Source: Metopolophium dirhodum (taxonomy: Eukaryota; Arthropoda; Insecta; Hemiptera; Aphididae). Taken from it: a stretch of DNA of 64,000 nt. A program made the translations under genes and the position numbers. The stretch's first letter is position 1; each line of letters begins with the position of its first letter. The stretch spans positions 2,294,001 through 2,358,000 of the forward strand of contig NC_083563.1 of NCBI RefSeq assembly GCF_019925205.1, given 5' to 3'. The notes below the pieces were generated by a model. It saw only the letters and a list, made by a program, of their open reading frames with translations. It did no database searches and was not told where the DNA came from. Shown in pieces: positions 51,273 to 63,654 of the stretch.

Positions 51273-54200
51273 GTACGCTATATAGTTCAGTAGTCGTTAA
51301 TGAAATCAATGTGTAAACGTAAATTGTAAATGAGAATTATCTATAATTAATCCCAGCAACCCACAAGTTGTTCTTACTGCTATTAAAAAATATTTAAAAT
51401 ACATAACCACAATTTTTTTATAAGCAAGTTAAAATTCGTTTAAAATCCTGATAACAATTGAATTATTTTAATTTATAAATTATATATTTTATTGTTAACA
51501 TTTCGTATACAATGATTTATTAACGATATACAATAGTCATACAATACGATTACAATAGTTTTCAAACATAATATGGCAAAGTGTTATATCTGATACAATA
51601 TATTTTTTTTCAGGAATTAGAAAAAGATTTAAAAGGAAAACTGGGTAAATTTTATTACGTTAAAGTTGATTTGTGTTCGGAAGAAAACATTTTGGAAGCT
51701 TTTAAATGGGTGAAGAAAACATTGAAATCGGTTGATGTATTAGTTAACAATGCAGGTGTTATGAAGCAAAGTGATTTATTAGGTAAATTGAATGAATTTA
51801 TTAATTTAAAGTTGTTAGGTAATTTCTAAAATTAAAGTATAATACAATAATTAACTCTGTGTTACAATATAATATGTAAAATAATATGCGATAAAAAATT
51901 GTATCATTTTTTGTAATGCACCTAACTAATACCCATAAATTATAAAAAGAAATAATGAAATCTCGACATGAATAATACTATTAATACAAATATAGTATAC
52001 AGAGTGATCCGTTTAAGTGGGTTCATTAATTATTTATAAAAGTATTAACTTTTTTTATTTTTATTTTTTTCCTAACATATAATAAAAATTTCATGAATTA
52101 ATAAAACTATTTTTTCTTTATGAATTTGCACGTTATATTTAAAATTAAAAAGTTCCTCAAAGTATTCGTGTTGAAGGAGGTATTATAGTCGGTACCGATG
52201 CAATTTTTTTCATTTCTAAACACCAAGAGCTATTAATAAATTTAATTTGATACACCTAAGGTAACATATTGATAAAATATGATGATTATATAATTTTTTT
52301 ATAGTTATTTTATGTTTAAATTTGGACAAAATTACATATTAAATAACCAAAAATTATATTTTTGTTGTAATTTTATAATATTAATTTAACTTACTGGGTA
52401 CCGTATTAATAATAATTAATAAATAATAACAATAGGTATAACATAATATAGGTGGTAAACATAATATAAAATATCCACACTGACGACCGTCTCCGCTCAG
52501 AATCGTTTTTCGTACCTATAGGTACAATGAATTTATATCATTGAATTCGAATTTAATACAATCCATTATACAGTGACCCACTTGTAACCTATACTGCAGT
52601 ACAGCAGAGCGACATCCACTTGCCCATCTTTTTTTTTTAACAATTCATTTTTCTATACTTTTAGATTACATTTTTTTAAGTTTACATACAATATACATGC
52701 ATACTAAACAAAATATACTAGGTGTAATAAACACTAATATCTTATAAAAATAAATTATTCAGTTTGATTTCTTATAATATTGGCCATAACAAAAATTGAA
52801 CACAATAATTTTGTTATTTATCTTGTGGTTATCAATATGTACAAATCTACTTAATAGCTATAAAATATAGTAAGAAACTAATAAATAATTACATAGTAAA
52901 TGATACAATTTTTTTTAATCACATAATATTATAATACAGATGTACGCTGATATTAATTTCATATGGTTTATGATAATTTGATGAGGCTCATTACTCATTT
53001 GTAAAATCTCTTCAGAGCTACCATCATATTAAAGTATTATACAGAATATAGCTTTTTTGATTGTCATTGGATTAGCATGAATTAGAAAAGAGCGAAGGGG
53101 AGGTGTTGTGATAGAATTTTTCAATTTATCAAACATTGTACAATTATTAATTATTACTCTTCATTCAATGAGAAATACATTTTTCTCATAGAGTACGGAA
53201 ATATCTTTTTCATCTATGATATTCGTTAATATCTCCGACTTGACATTTAATTTTTTCTGTTAAGCCAACTTCTATAATACATACATATTGTGTGAATACA
53301 TTTTACGATTATAAGTTTTACTACGTTATTTTTAATATTAGAGTATATTAATTTGACTAATAAATTATAGATAAATACATTATTTTCAGCCCCACATAGT
53401 CTTTTTGATATTCTAACTTTAAAACAAATTATGAGCATTTAAAATTCGTATTTTTTTGTAAATTTTAAAATACTCACAACTGATTTTGAAATCAAAATAT
53501 ATTAAGCCAACGGGAGCTTAAATAACATTCATCACATTACATTTGATGATAGATCAAATCTTTATATTCTTGAGTCAAATTAAAGGAAAATATCAAAAAA
53601 GGGTATCTACAAAATTGTTTTTATAAAAACCTTTATAAAAAATCTGTATTTCTAATTTCTATACCGATGACTTACACACAAGAATATCAATGCAATAAAT
53701 TATCAAATATTTAGTTCAATCGTAAATCATTCTAAACCAGTACATATCTTAAAGTACCTATTACTTACTTCAGACATTTGTCAATCATCACTCATAATTA
53801 TTGTTGTAAATATGTATTAAACAATAATTAAAAATAATAAAATTCGTATAAATACATGAATTATTATCACTTAAATAACAAATCACGATACCTATTAGGT
53901 ATTAAAGTATTTTAGCAAATATTATATATAATAATAATTCAAAATAATTTTCACATTAATTACAAGTAATTTAATATTTAAATACAATGTTGAGAGGAAT
54001 CAGATACGTGTAATCACTAACCAATATCAATTAAATCTTATTAATTTTGATATCATTAAAATCTTTGGTAAACTTTTATACTTACAACAGGAAACACAAG
54101 TGATTGGAAAAAAATGTTTGACACAAATGTCATAGGTCTTAATATTTGCACTAGAGAGGCAGTAAAACTCATGGAAGAATTAAAAATCAAAGAGGGCCAT

Positions 54201-55804
54201 ATAATAAATATTAACAGGTAAAAAATTTTTTTTTACTTTAATCTACAAATATATAGTCTGAGCCCTTGGACACAATAAGAACATGTGATAAGTGAGAATT
54301 TATAACATGAAACACGTGTGGGAAAAAGCCATCCAGTAAAAGTACTACCTAGTTATTTGTTTTTTTTTTTATTTACTATTTATTTGATTATTCATTAAGT
54401 AAATCACGACACCAATTTCTTTTTAAACGCCATGGGGGATTGCCCGGAACTGTTTGAGACACATGGCTATACAGATATAGGTACCTATATTATAGTTTGA
54501 TTTCAAACACGGTTTTACATCGATATAGCGATATCATTAATATATTGATAAATGTCGAGCTCCAGTGTTTTTAGATATTTCAAACAATTGTATGGCATGC
54601 GGACATTTGGTGTTAAAAATATTTTTAGAATGGTTACGATGTGTTAATTTTTCGACCGTGTGGAAATGCGGTGCAAGTGGAGCTACGGATTCACAAAATA
54701 TTTTTATTCGTGCGGAGCTACGGTGCATCCGAAAATGTTTGATCCAATCTTTTTCAAACATTTGTAAGTCATTTGTAAGTTTATTTTAGCACAAATCGCA
54801 AATTTGTAAGTTCAGCCATAAAAGCTGAAATCACGGCTAACTTCCACAAAACTTGGCAGTTTTATCATTAAAAAGTTTTTGACCGTGCCAAAATGTCGTT
54901 AACAAATTGTAAGTATTTGTAAGCATGAATTTAAAACTTTATACCCCTCGAGTTGATTATTAATTAATTTTTGATAGTTAATTTTATATAGATACTTAAA
55001 AATGACTTAAAATTTTAGATTCTGAGCGAAGCGATTATTGTATTGATTTTACAATAATGTATGTTTTTTTTTTTTATTTTTTTTTTTTATTTTTTATTTA
55101 TTTTAATTTTTTTTTTTTGTGTCTGACATCACCTTTTAGAAAAGTAAAAGTGCTTGGATTTTCTTCAATAGTAACTTTTCTGATAGGAAAGTGAATCTAG
55201 TTGGTACACCATAACATTTTCCAAATATTTTGACTTATTTTGAGCTGTTTACGGACATTGTCGGTTTTCATTTTTTTTAGTTTTTTTTTTCTATAAATAT
55301 CAATAAAATTTTATCTGTTGAGTAGAAAAGTTTGAAAATTTAATAGAAGGCTCCTAGGTTATTGTTTCAAAGGCAGATGAAAATAATTAAAAATCCTTAG
55401 TCACGGTTTTTATTTATAAGCATTTAAAGTTCAAATTTTGACAAAATACGGAAAAATCACAAAAATTAGCAAATTATTTTGAGTTGAGAATTCATAAAAA
55501 TTTTTCTTTTTAAATCTAAGATTTTAAAATGTAATATAAGATCACTCATAAGTTTGTCTAACGTTATCAAAAAAAAAAATGTCTACAAGAAACTTAAATT
55601 AAATTTTTCTGAGTGTCTGAAATTTATATTTTTACAACATTTGATATTCACTCGATATCTCATGTAACGATTTTCTTATTTTATTGTAATTAAAAAACAA
55701 ATGACTGTAGATATTTGAAAATTTCACTGAATGTTTATATTAGCATTTTCTCTACACCATAAAATAAGGATTGAAAATTTAAAACAAGGCTTCACGTAAA
55801 TAGG

Positions 55805-55835
<31 letters not shown>

Positions 55836-57759
55836 ATATAAATAAATAAAATATAAATATAAATTACTTTATTCACAATAATATCATCAAATATACATGG
55901 TAATATCATAGGCTGACTGACCGTTTTCGCTCAGAATCGTTTTTCTTATACAATGATATTATATCATTGAATTCAAATTTAACACCATCCATTACATGGA
56001 TTCCATTCCAACCACTTGTGACCTACTGTACAGCAGAGCGACATCCACTTACCCATCTTTTTTTTTAAATTTGTGCTTATAAATACTTACAAATTGTCAG
56101 CGACATATTGGCATGGTCAAAAACTTTGAAATGATAAAACAGCCAGGTTTCGCGGAAGTTAGCCATGATTTAAGCTTTGGTGGATAATTGAAGACGGCTG
56201 AACTTTCAAATTTCCAATTTGTGCTTACATGAACTTACAAATTATACTTACAAAGTTTTGAAAAAGTGTGGATCAAACATTTTCACATTGTGCGGCCAAC
56301 TTCATGGACCTGCGGATCAGTCAATCAGAGAAAACTATTTTTTACGACACGACACGATGCAGCGTGAACCCGGTTCACGGAGCAGTGTTAAGTTGCCTTT
56401 AGCATTTTATCGTAATCATACCATCTTAAACCGTGGTATAAGAGCCACTATCCGTTGACGAACGCGCGCGCGCACATATATATTACATAGAATGTATTTG
56501 ATTGAAAGCGTTACATTTCGTGAGTGTCACTGATATTTTCACGCGTTTGCTCTCATGATTTAAGTGGAGAGCAGAGCCTCCCAAGAGAAGTTCTCACTTC
56601 AGAAATATATACCATTTTACTATCAAATAAACTTGAAAGAAAGATAAATATTAATTATGTAACGGAAGTTTTTTAAAAAAATTTTGGTAGTTCAGACCAT
56701 TTTATAATTTATACCTACGCTTTTAACAATTATACTATTAACGTAATATAATATTGACTTATGTTTTAGTATTATAGGTCATTACCAAATTCCATTTGTA
56801 AAGGATATTTCAGTTTATGGCGCTACCAAACATAGTATTACTTCAATCACAGAAAGTTTAAGAGAATTGATGGGCATGAAAGATTTACCCATCAGAGTCA
56901 CGGTAATTTATTTGTTTTTTATGTAGACTTTATAAATCGATATATATCCCATTATCGTGTCAAAAACTGATGTCGCTTAAAAATTCCCGTTTTTCTTTAA
57001 TGTTTTTTTTTCGTTTTTTCTTAACCTTTTTAAGACTCTTGAGAATTTTACTTTTGTAAATACTAACACTAAATGTAATTAAATCAAAGCACATCTACTA
57101 GCACTTTCCTAGCATATTTACCAAAAGGCAAAAAGGTGATGACACTATGATTGACACAAAAAAAAACACATCGTTGTAAGAACAATACAATATTCATCGA
57201 TCCGCTTAGAATCTAAATTTACAATTCCACACATAATTTTTTGATTTTGTTAAAAATATCTTCTTTTAATTTCAGAGCATCAGTCCGGGTGCAGTAGAAA
57301 CTGAAATGGCAGTAGGGTTTGGGTTAGAGAAATTTAAAGGAATAAATGTTTTGAAATCGAGTGACATTGCTGAAGCTATCATTTACGTGTTGAGTGCACC
57401 GCAGCGTGTTAACGTAAGTCGAATAAGTACAAATTTAATAATAAGTACCTACCTACCAACTATATTTTTCATTCTCAATGTTCTACACAACAAACTTATT
57501 AAGTTATCAGAAATGTTTTATAATACTGACATTTAGTGTCTAGCACTGATAATTTATTATTATTATTTAATTATTTCATGTATTCGTGTACTAAAGTTTT
57601 TTGTACACTAAAATGTCCTGTCTGATTTAATTGAACTGTTTACATAAAATTTTGATGAATCAGGTTTTCATATTAAAGTTTTAATTTGTACAGGTCGTTG
57701 AAATAATCATAAGGCCAACTAGCGAAAATACAATAGGATTTATTAAGAATATTTTATAG
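51141..57759 (+). CDS. Short-chain dehydrogenase/reductase, DHRS11/farnesol-dehydrogenase-like, complete, six exons
   Basis: Exons 51141-51272, 51614-51782, 54091-54217, 56770-56902, 57276-57413 and 57694-57759 all use GT/AG sites with agreeing phases and give 254 residues, the usual length for classical SDRs. Motifs: TGASSGIG cofactor loop (12-19), basic ARRE after the second strand (37-40), which suggests NADP(H), NNAG (89-92), and a catalytic tetrad N113, S143, Y159-GAT-K163. A PG motif is at 191-192. The enzyme should be a soluble NADP(H)-dependent alcohol dehydrogenase or ketone reductase. The DHRS11 group in insects includes farnesol dehydrogenases of juvenile hormone synthesis, but the substrate here cannot be read from sequence. 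Introns 2 and 3 (2.3 and 2.6 kb) are filled with repeats. A close paralogue lies tail to tail at 61.7-63.5 kb. Confidence 0.93.
51614..51782 (+). CDS. SDR gene 1, exon 2
   Basis: Acceptor TTTTTTTTCAG|GAA. Codes residues 45-100, ELEKDLKG to KQSDLL, with the acidic VDL strand end and NNAG. Donor TTAG|GTAAAT leaves phase 1. An open frame continues for 15 codons into the intron but has no SDR similarity. Confidence 0.92.
52290..52645 (+). repeat. R1 repeat copy, mostly the tail, in SDR intron 2
   Basis: CGCTCAGAATCGTTTTTCGT and the CAGCAGAGCGACATCCACTT tail (about 52490-52625) match the family; the preceding 200 bases match only weakly. Confidence 0.6.
54091..54217 (+). CDS. SDR gene 1, exon 3
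   Basis: Acceptor CTTACAACAG|GA completes a split Gly codon. Codes [17 protein letters not shown] onward to GHIININ; contains active-site N113. Donor AACAG|GTAAAA, phase 2. Confidence 0.91.
54731..56285. repeat. Foldback repeat with ~200-bp inverted arms in SDR intron 3
   Basis: The left arm 54731-54932 (GAAAATGTTTGATCCAATCT ... AAGTATTTGTAAGCATGAAT) is inverted at 56067-56285. Identity is imperfect but continuous with small gaps. The interior is taken up by an R1 copy. Outer limits and target duplication are not clear. Confidence 0.65.
55010..56066 (+). repeat. R1 repeat copy in SDR intron 3, with an AAAT microsatellite
   Basis: Long copy with the family body and tail. It contains an (AAAT)n run at about 55804-55848 and lies between the inverted arms at 54731-54932 and 56067-56285, so it inserted into that foldback element or forms its interior. 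Confidence 0.7.
56770..56902 (+). CDS. SDR gene 1, exon 4 (catalytic YGATK)
   Basis: Acceptor ATGTTTTAG|T completes the catalytic Ser143 codon split by the intron. Codes [20 protein letters not shown] through MKDLPIRVT with the Tyr-x3-Lys pair (159/163). Donor ACG|GTAATT, phase 0. Confidence 0.92.
57276..57413 (+). CDS. SDR gene 1, exon 5
   Basis: Acceptor TTTCAG|AGC; 46 codons, [13 protein letters not shown] to SAPQRVN, with the PG motif and the substrate-loop region. Donor AAC|GTAAGT, phase 0. Confidence 0.92.
57694..57759 (+). CDS. SDR gene 1, exon 6 (C-terminus, stop)
   Basis: Acceptor TTGTACAG|GTC; 21 codons [20 protein letters not shown] plus a final Leu, then TAG. A short last exon of the same size and phase occurs in the paralogue. 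Confidence 0.9.
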   Translation, partial: VVEIIIRPTSENTIGFIKNIL

Positions 57760-57835
57760 GTATCAATTAAGCCAAATACACCTCCACACCGTCAACAATG
57801 CACGCGTAGGTATAGTACGTATTTCACTGCGTATG

Positions 57836-57841
57836 AATAAA
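57836..57841 (+). terminator. Likely poly(A) signal of SDR gene 1
   Basis: AATAAA 77 bases after the stop codon, at a usual distance for a short 3' UTR. Not proof in AT-rich DNA. Confidence 0.45.
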
Positions 57842-58149
57842 TATATAATACTATGTATACATAATTATTAATTACTTTCATATTACGGATATGTATTTGT
57901 AAACCCGGTTGATAACTTATCTATTGTAAAAAAGTCCACCCTCACCTAACTTTACGGATTTACGTAAGTCTTATAAATCTTAAATGACTTGCAAATGCCA
58001 AATATTGTATCCCTGGATATCATTTTTTTTTTTTATTTGGTGTTTGTTTTGTAATTTTTTTTTATTATATACTATATGAAGACGGTTTATTTGTTGTGTT
58101 ACTTTCAGTCTTTAGACTTTTTAAATAAATAAATAAATAATGAATATTA

Positions 58150-59200
58150 ATTTACTTCGATTGAATACAAAAAATTGTGTTTTTTTTTTCATTAAAATTT
58201 TACCTCTTGATTAAAAAAGCTTGAAAATTTAATAGAAGGCTCCTATAGGTTATTGTTTCAAAGACAGATGAAAAAAATTAAAAATCCTTAGTCACAGTTT
58301 TTATTTATAAGCATTTACAGTTCAAATTTTGACAAAATACGGAAAAATCACGAAAATTAGCAAATTATTTTGAGTTGAGAAATCATAATAATTTTTCTTT
58401 TTAAAACTAAGATTTGAAAATGTAGTATAAGATTACTCATAAGTTTGTCTACCATTATCAAAAAAAAAAAAAAATGTCTACAAGAAACTTAAATTAAATT
58501 TTTATGAGCGTCTAAAATTTATATTTTTACAACATTTGATATTCACTCGATATCTCATGTAACGATTTTCTTATTTTGTTGTAACTAAAAAACTTATGAT
58601 TGTAGATACTTGAAAATTTCACTGAATGTTTGTATTAATATTCTCTACACACGATAAAATTTTGAAAATATTTTGACTCTTTTTGAGCTGTTTACGGACA
58701 TTGTCAGTTTTCAATTTTTTTAGTTTTTTTTTCTATAAATATCTATAAAATTTTATTTGTTGGGTAAAAAAGCGTGAAAATTTAATATAAGGCTCCTGAT
58801 ATATCGTTCTAATAGCAGTTGAAAAATATTAAAAATACATAGGCACAATTTTTTTTTATAAGCATTTAAAGTTCAAATTTTGACAAAATTTATCAAATTT
58901 TAAATTTTATAATTATTTTGTAGTTAAAAATGTATAAAATGTTTAACTTTTATAGCTAAGGATTGAAAATTTAAAACTAGGCTCCACGTAAATAGGTTAT
59001 ATATTAATTACTTTATTCACAATAATATCATCAAATATACTTAGTAATATCATAGGCTAACACTGACCGTTTTCTCTCCGAATCGTTTTTCTTATACAAT
59101 GATTATATCATTGAATTCAAATTTAACACCATCCATTACAGTGACCCACTTTTAACCCACTGTACAGCAGAGCGACATCCACTTACCCACCTTTTTTAAA
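58150..59200 (+). repeat. R1 repeat copy between the two SDR genes
   Basis: The most complete copy. It shows three degenerate internal units (GCTTGAAAATTTAATAGAAG; GCGTGAAAATTTAATATAAG; GGATTGAAAATTTAAAACTA) and the tail CAGCAGAGCGACATCCACTT. Confidence 0.7.
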
Positions 59201-59335
59201 TTATAATATAGCACATACTATCCGTATCGTCAATTCAATTCAATGCGTTGTATATTTTATAATATGTAGCAGGTACATAAAGCTATCGATTTTATATCGA
59301 TGTGCGTGCCGCACACGTTGCTTGTGACTGAAAAA

Positions 59336-59789
59336 GCTCACTTTCCGCCCTTGCCACAAAATATATTATTTTCCACTCCTTCACCGAAAGTTAAGTTTTT
59401 GATTACGATTGAAGCGTTGGAAAGCGACTTTTTTCCGTCCAGCGGGCGGTAAAGTGGAAATCCCAAAAAGTGCTGGATGGTAAAATGGAAATTCCCAAAA
59501 GTGCTTGGCGCACATATCACGCGTATCCCCTGCATAGTTGATCCACTGAAATCTATACTACGGTCCTTACAAAATATAAACTTTTGGTTACATCTCATAT
59601 TATTCATATTATAACCACCTTGCATGACGCGTAGATATTTTTCTTTCATGAAATTGTTTTCGTAGAATAGTCAGAGACGTGACAAAAAATAGTATATGTA
59701 GCTCATTCGGAAAGGCAATTTCAGTCATGGGCGAAATGTCACCCGCAACAGAAACAGCTCAATTCCCGTCCTTGCCACACAATATATAC
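59336..59789. repeat. Small direct repeats downstream of R1
   Basis: AGCTCACTTTCCGCCCTTGC (59336) recurs as AGCTCAATTCCCGTCCTTGC (59756), and two tandem units of about 26 bp (GTAAAGTGGAAATCCCAAAA / GTAAAATGGAAATTCCCAAA) lie at about 59450-59504. TTTTTTCCGTCCAGCGGGCG near 59437 resembles 49232-49250. The overlapping 103-codon minus-strand open frame is not recognised. Confidence 0.45.
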
Positions 59790-61734
59790 TATTACGAATA
59801 TTTAACAATATGAAATCATATATTATGTTTCATAAGTACAAATATTTAATTTAGTAAAATGGATTTAATTAGTTGTAAACACATAGGTAACATTTTAATT
59901 TAATTTGCAACCATTCTCTTTTCAACCAGCCATCAACAAGTCTCCTTTCCAAACCAAGGAGAATCGTCCTTTCCTACAATTACTTTTTCTTCCCAAATTT
60001 TCATTTTTGTTTTAAAATGTGTTATATTATTAATAAAATTACACAGTAAACAGTGTATATTCATTATATTCATTCGGTATAATCGTGGAGTCCAATAATT
60101 ATTACACTTAAATCTATTTGATTATTTTACAAAATGTATATTAATAATAATTCGTCCCGCTATGTGTGCCGATGTAGTTTCGTTCCATCACTATATTATG
60201 TATAGCTCTGTGCACTGCTACCGTGTCGTTGTTGGTAAAATACGATATAATATTATACTTACATTTTATTCTAATATGAGTTAAACTATACTCTATGTCT
60301 AATCAAATTGAACATTAAAATCATTTCGTACTCCACTCCTGTTTAGTATTTATCGGTCACTAACACATGCCGCGGTATCAGAGATAAACAAAGTTTCATA
60401 GTAAGTTAGTAACTGTCGTCCTGTTACGTGCTGCCCCTACAGGGATTCACTACGTAGATGATTTTGAAAATAATAGTAGTCAAATTAGAATAGTAAATGC
60501 AATGTTTTTGTTATAACAGAATAAAATGTATAATATCGTCATGGTAGTAGTAGTCGTCCTGTATATGGCTAGCGGCGTGAAGGCGCTTCTGTGTTGCTGG
60601 TCCAGGTACATCTGCTTATGCTGTGCTCCCAGCCCTCCCAGTTACCCTCCCGGTTACCTTACCTTGAGGTGGATGTAGCTGTTCACAAAGTTGTTATTCT
60701 CGCAATTTAGTGAAACTGCCGCCTCGTAATGGTAATTTGTTGTTGTCCGCTCTTCTTGATTAGCTTGCCAAAATAGAATGTGGTTTCTAACTATGAGGTT
60801 ACGTCTAGGAGACTATAACAACTCAAGGAAAACTGCCTCTGCGAGTAGAGTAATACTTATACACTAATTCGTGAATCAATTACCTACATATATTATATAT
60901 TAGTACGTAAAGCTATTCCTTTACAGTCCGTCACGTAACATAATGGTAGAGGCGTAGGTACGGCAACCAAATTTAATAATAAATATTTACTATATTTAAT
61001 GTTTAGGAATTAAATGATATGAAACCGAATACAGAATATTTTTTCAATTCTACTGTTTATAATATGTCTATAAGTTAAAGGCCTTTGAATAAAAAGTTTG
61101 GTGTCCCTTGTTTAAGATGTTTGGGATAAGGTGTATAAAGCTATGTAAAAGCCAATGTATAAGAACCGTATAATGTCTGTAATATTGTATAACTGTCAAT
61201 GAAATTTATTGTTATCAAATAAATAGTGTAAGATTACGACTAAATTAAATTCAAATACACGGAATCAATAACCATATTATATAAATAATATACTTGCATC
61301 AATACATATTATAATATAGAAACAAAATTACAAAAAAAATATTTCTGAGAATTACGAAAATGTAAGGATGAATATATTTTTGTAATAGATCAACCTAGTT
61401 TTTTATTAGAACATTATTATTTTAAAAAGTGAAATACGCATTACGTGTGTTAACATACTTGAATTACACAGCGCATATTATATCGTTCCTAATTTATAAC
61501 TGCATTATTAATATGAATAATATAATACTAACGTATTTTATAGTCCTCTATAATATCGATAAATTACTATAAAGTTAAGTCTAGTTTATAAATCGTATGA
61601 TATACATTAAACATTTTCAATAAACTATGATTGGTGGACAGTCCCCGCCGATCGTAATAATATATGATAGGTACTTATATAATGTCTTATACTACGAGCA
61701 TCAGTATGTATAAATGCTTGATATGCAACAATAT
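59790..61734. other. Space between the convergent SDR genes
   Basis: No confirmed gene. 60540-60860 is less AT-rich and holds the possible leader exon noted at 60526. The 3' UTR of SDR gene 2 must end somewhere in 61200-61734. Confidence 0.45.
60526..60606 (+). other. Possible signal-peptide first exon, weak
   Basis: ATG at 60526 opens MYNIVMVVVVVLYMASGVKA LLCCWS, a hydrophobic leader with small residues at a possible cleavage site, and reaches donor TCCAG|GTACAT at about 60606. Unspliced, the frame continues to a Cys/Pro-rich 50-residue peptide with TAG near 60676. Unrecognised; may be chance. Confidence 0.2.
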
Positions 61735-61800
61735 CTATACAAAATTCTTAACTAAACCTAATGAATTCTCACTTGTTGGTCTTATGATGATTTCAGCGAC
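61735..61800 (-). CDS. SDR gene 2, last exon
   Basis: Acceptor TTTTTGCAG|GTC; codes [20 protein letters not shown] plus a final Val, then TAG. Same length (22 codons with stop) as the last exon of the paralogue. Confidence 0.9.
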   Translation of the reverse strand, partial: VAEIIIRPTSENSLGLVKNFV

Positions 61801-63462
61801 CTGCAAAAATTAAAACTTATGAATACAATCTCTAATAAATGCATCAATATATTGTAAAGCATAATTTTTTTAACACAAAATTTATCTGTGTTACAAACAT
61901 ACGAACACGAACTTAAGGGACAAAAATATCAACTTAACTAGATCGGTTCCATTCGAGAGGTGCTAAATAAATGTCTGGATGTGTAAATCGCCATTTGGAC
62001 TAGGAGAGGACGTCATATGAATTTCGGAAATTGACATACATGGTAACGAAACACCCGCAAAAATAATTACGGTCAGGGTGGGGGGTATATTAAGGCGTAT
62101 AATAATAATTCACAAGGATAGTGTATATGTTACTAATACGTAATTTATGAAATATGAACAGAACAGAGGACATTTTAAACTATAGCGGACAATTACCTTC
62201 ATGAAATAATTATAGCAATTTGATTATAGGTGGTAAAATATTTGTATATGTATATTTTTCAAGGATCTTAAATATAATATGAACAAGGTATCTAACAATA
62301 AATAATAAGATACATAACTACATAGCTTTAATTTATAGATAAGTAAAGCTAATAGTATATAGGTAAGTAAAGTGGGCTGATAATAATTAATGTATTAAAG
62401 AAGATAACCTAACATAACAAACGGGTAAGTGGTAACTGGTAACTATTAGTTATAAGTTATAACTTTTTTGAAAAACAATGGTGAAACACAAAATATAGGT
62501 AACATCACTAGCATATGCGTGCTTAAAAATTTTAAATAAAAATTATTTTTAACTTACGTTAACACGTTGTGGTGCACTCAAAGCATACATAATAGCTTCA
62601 GCAATGTCAATAGATTTCAACATTTTAAATCCTTCCAATTTGCTAAACTCTAGAGTCATTTCGGTTTCTACTCCACCCGGACTGATGCTCTGAAATTAAA
62701 ACGATTTATTTTTTACTAAAACTGTGTATTTTGCAATTTGTAAAATTTAGTGTGGTAGGTATATTCGTTTTCTATTTTAAACGTGTAATTTTTAACTTTA
62801 TAATTTTTAGTTTTATTTTAAATATAATTGAGAAACAAAATGTATGTGCATTACGCCTGCATTCAGCTTAATTATTTAATATTCTATTATCTGCTATAAT
62901 AAGTATGTAATATATTATGATTTTAGTTTATTTTTAAAATAAATATAACAGAAATTACATTCACTTTTATATACTAAGCACTTGAAAACATAACATATTT
63001 TAAAAAGAAAACCTATGGTAGATAAAACATGCAAGGAAATACACACTCTTTGAGCGTATTTAACTCCATAATTTTTCACATTATTAATTTAATTATGTTA
63101 AAAATAAAAACATCTAAAATCTAAAATAACAATAAACTTTAAACATCGACCATCCACAAATAATAATAAACTTTACATTTTATTATATAACCGATTATCA
63201 ATAAAGTAGATTAAAAACGATTATCACAGCACTGAGGTTTCATAACTAATGAAAGGCAGTAAACATAGTATTGGGTACCTATACCTATATCGTATTATAG
63301 GTACATTAACCTAAAAACTAATAATTTACCGTGACTCTGACTGGTAAATTTTTCATGCCCATCAATTCTCTTAAACTCTCTGTAATTATAGTAACAGTAT
63401 GTTTGGTAGCGGTGTAAACTGCAATATCCTTCATAAATGGAAATTGGTAATGACCTCCAACA
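61735..63462 (-). CDS. Second SDR paralogue, last three exons only (5' part beyond right edge)
   Basis: Exons 63462-63330, 62689-62558 and 61800-61735 match exons 4, 5 and 6 of the plus-strand SDR with identical intron phases and nearly the same protein. The catalytic motif is YTATK in place of YGATK. The exon matching exon 5 has 44 codons rather than 46, a two-residue loss in the [10 protein letters not shown] region. Frames are open and splice sites intact, so it looks functional. The exons for the cofactor loop and NNAG must lie beyond 64000. Role as for the paralogue: NADP(H)-dependent SDR, substrate unknown. Confidence 0.9.
62558..62689 (-). CDS. SDR gene 2, penultimate exon
   Basis: Acceptor TTTCAG|AGC and donor AAC|GTAAGT. 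Codes SISPGGVETEMTLEFSKLEG to SAPQRVN, matching exon 5 of the other SDR with two residues fewer. Confidence 0.9.
63330..63462 (-). CDS. SDR gene 2, exon with catalytic YTATK
   Basis: Acceptor TTGTAG|T and donor ACG|GTAAAT. Codes VGGHYQFPFMKDIAVYTATK to MKNLPVRVT after completing a split Ser codon, matching exon 4 of the other SDR. Confidence 0.9.
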
Positions 63463-63654
63463 CTACAACATAGTTAATTATATCACGTTGATAATTAATC
63501 AGTTATTGTTAGGATCTTAGAAATAAATCACAATTTATATCGTGATATCATATTTGGAGTTATTAATTGATTAAAATTAAATTAAAATAATTATCTATGT
63601 CCAATAAAAGTATGAAAACTAATACTCACCTGAGTACTAAATGGATGAATCATC

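Noticed and set aside
51760..51829. Continuation of the SDR exon 2 frame past 51782
   Set aside because: SDR homology stops at the donor TTAG|GTAAAT and resumes exactly at 54091, so this is intron.
59338..59649. 103-codon minus-strand frame
   Set aside because: Lies over small direct repeats; no recognised domain, start context or splice partner.
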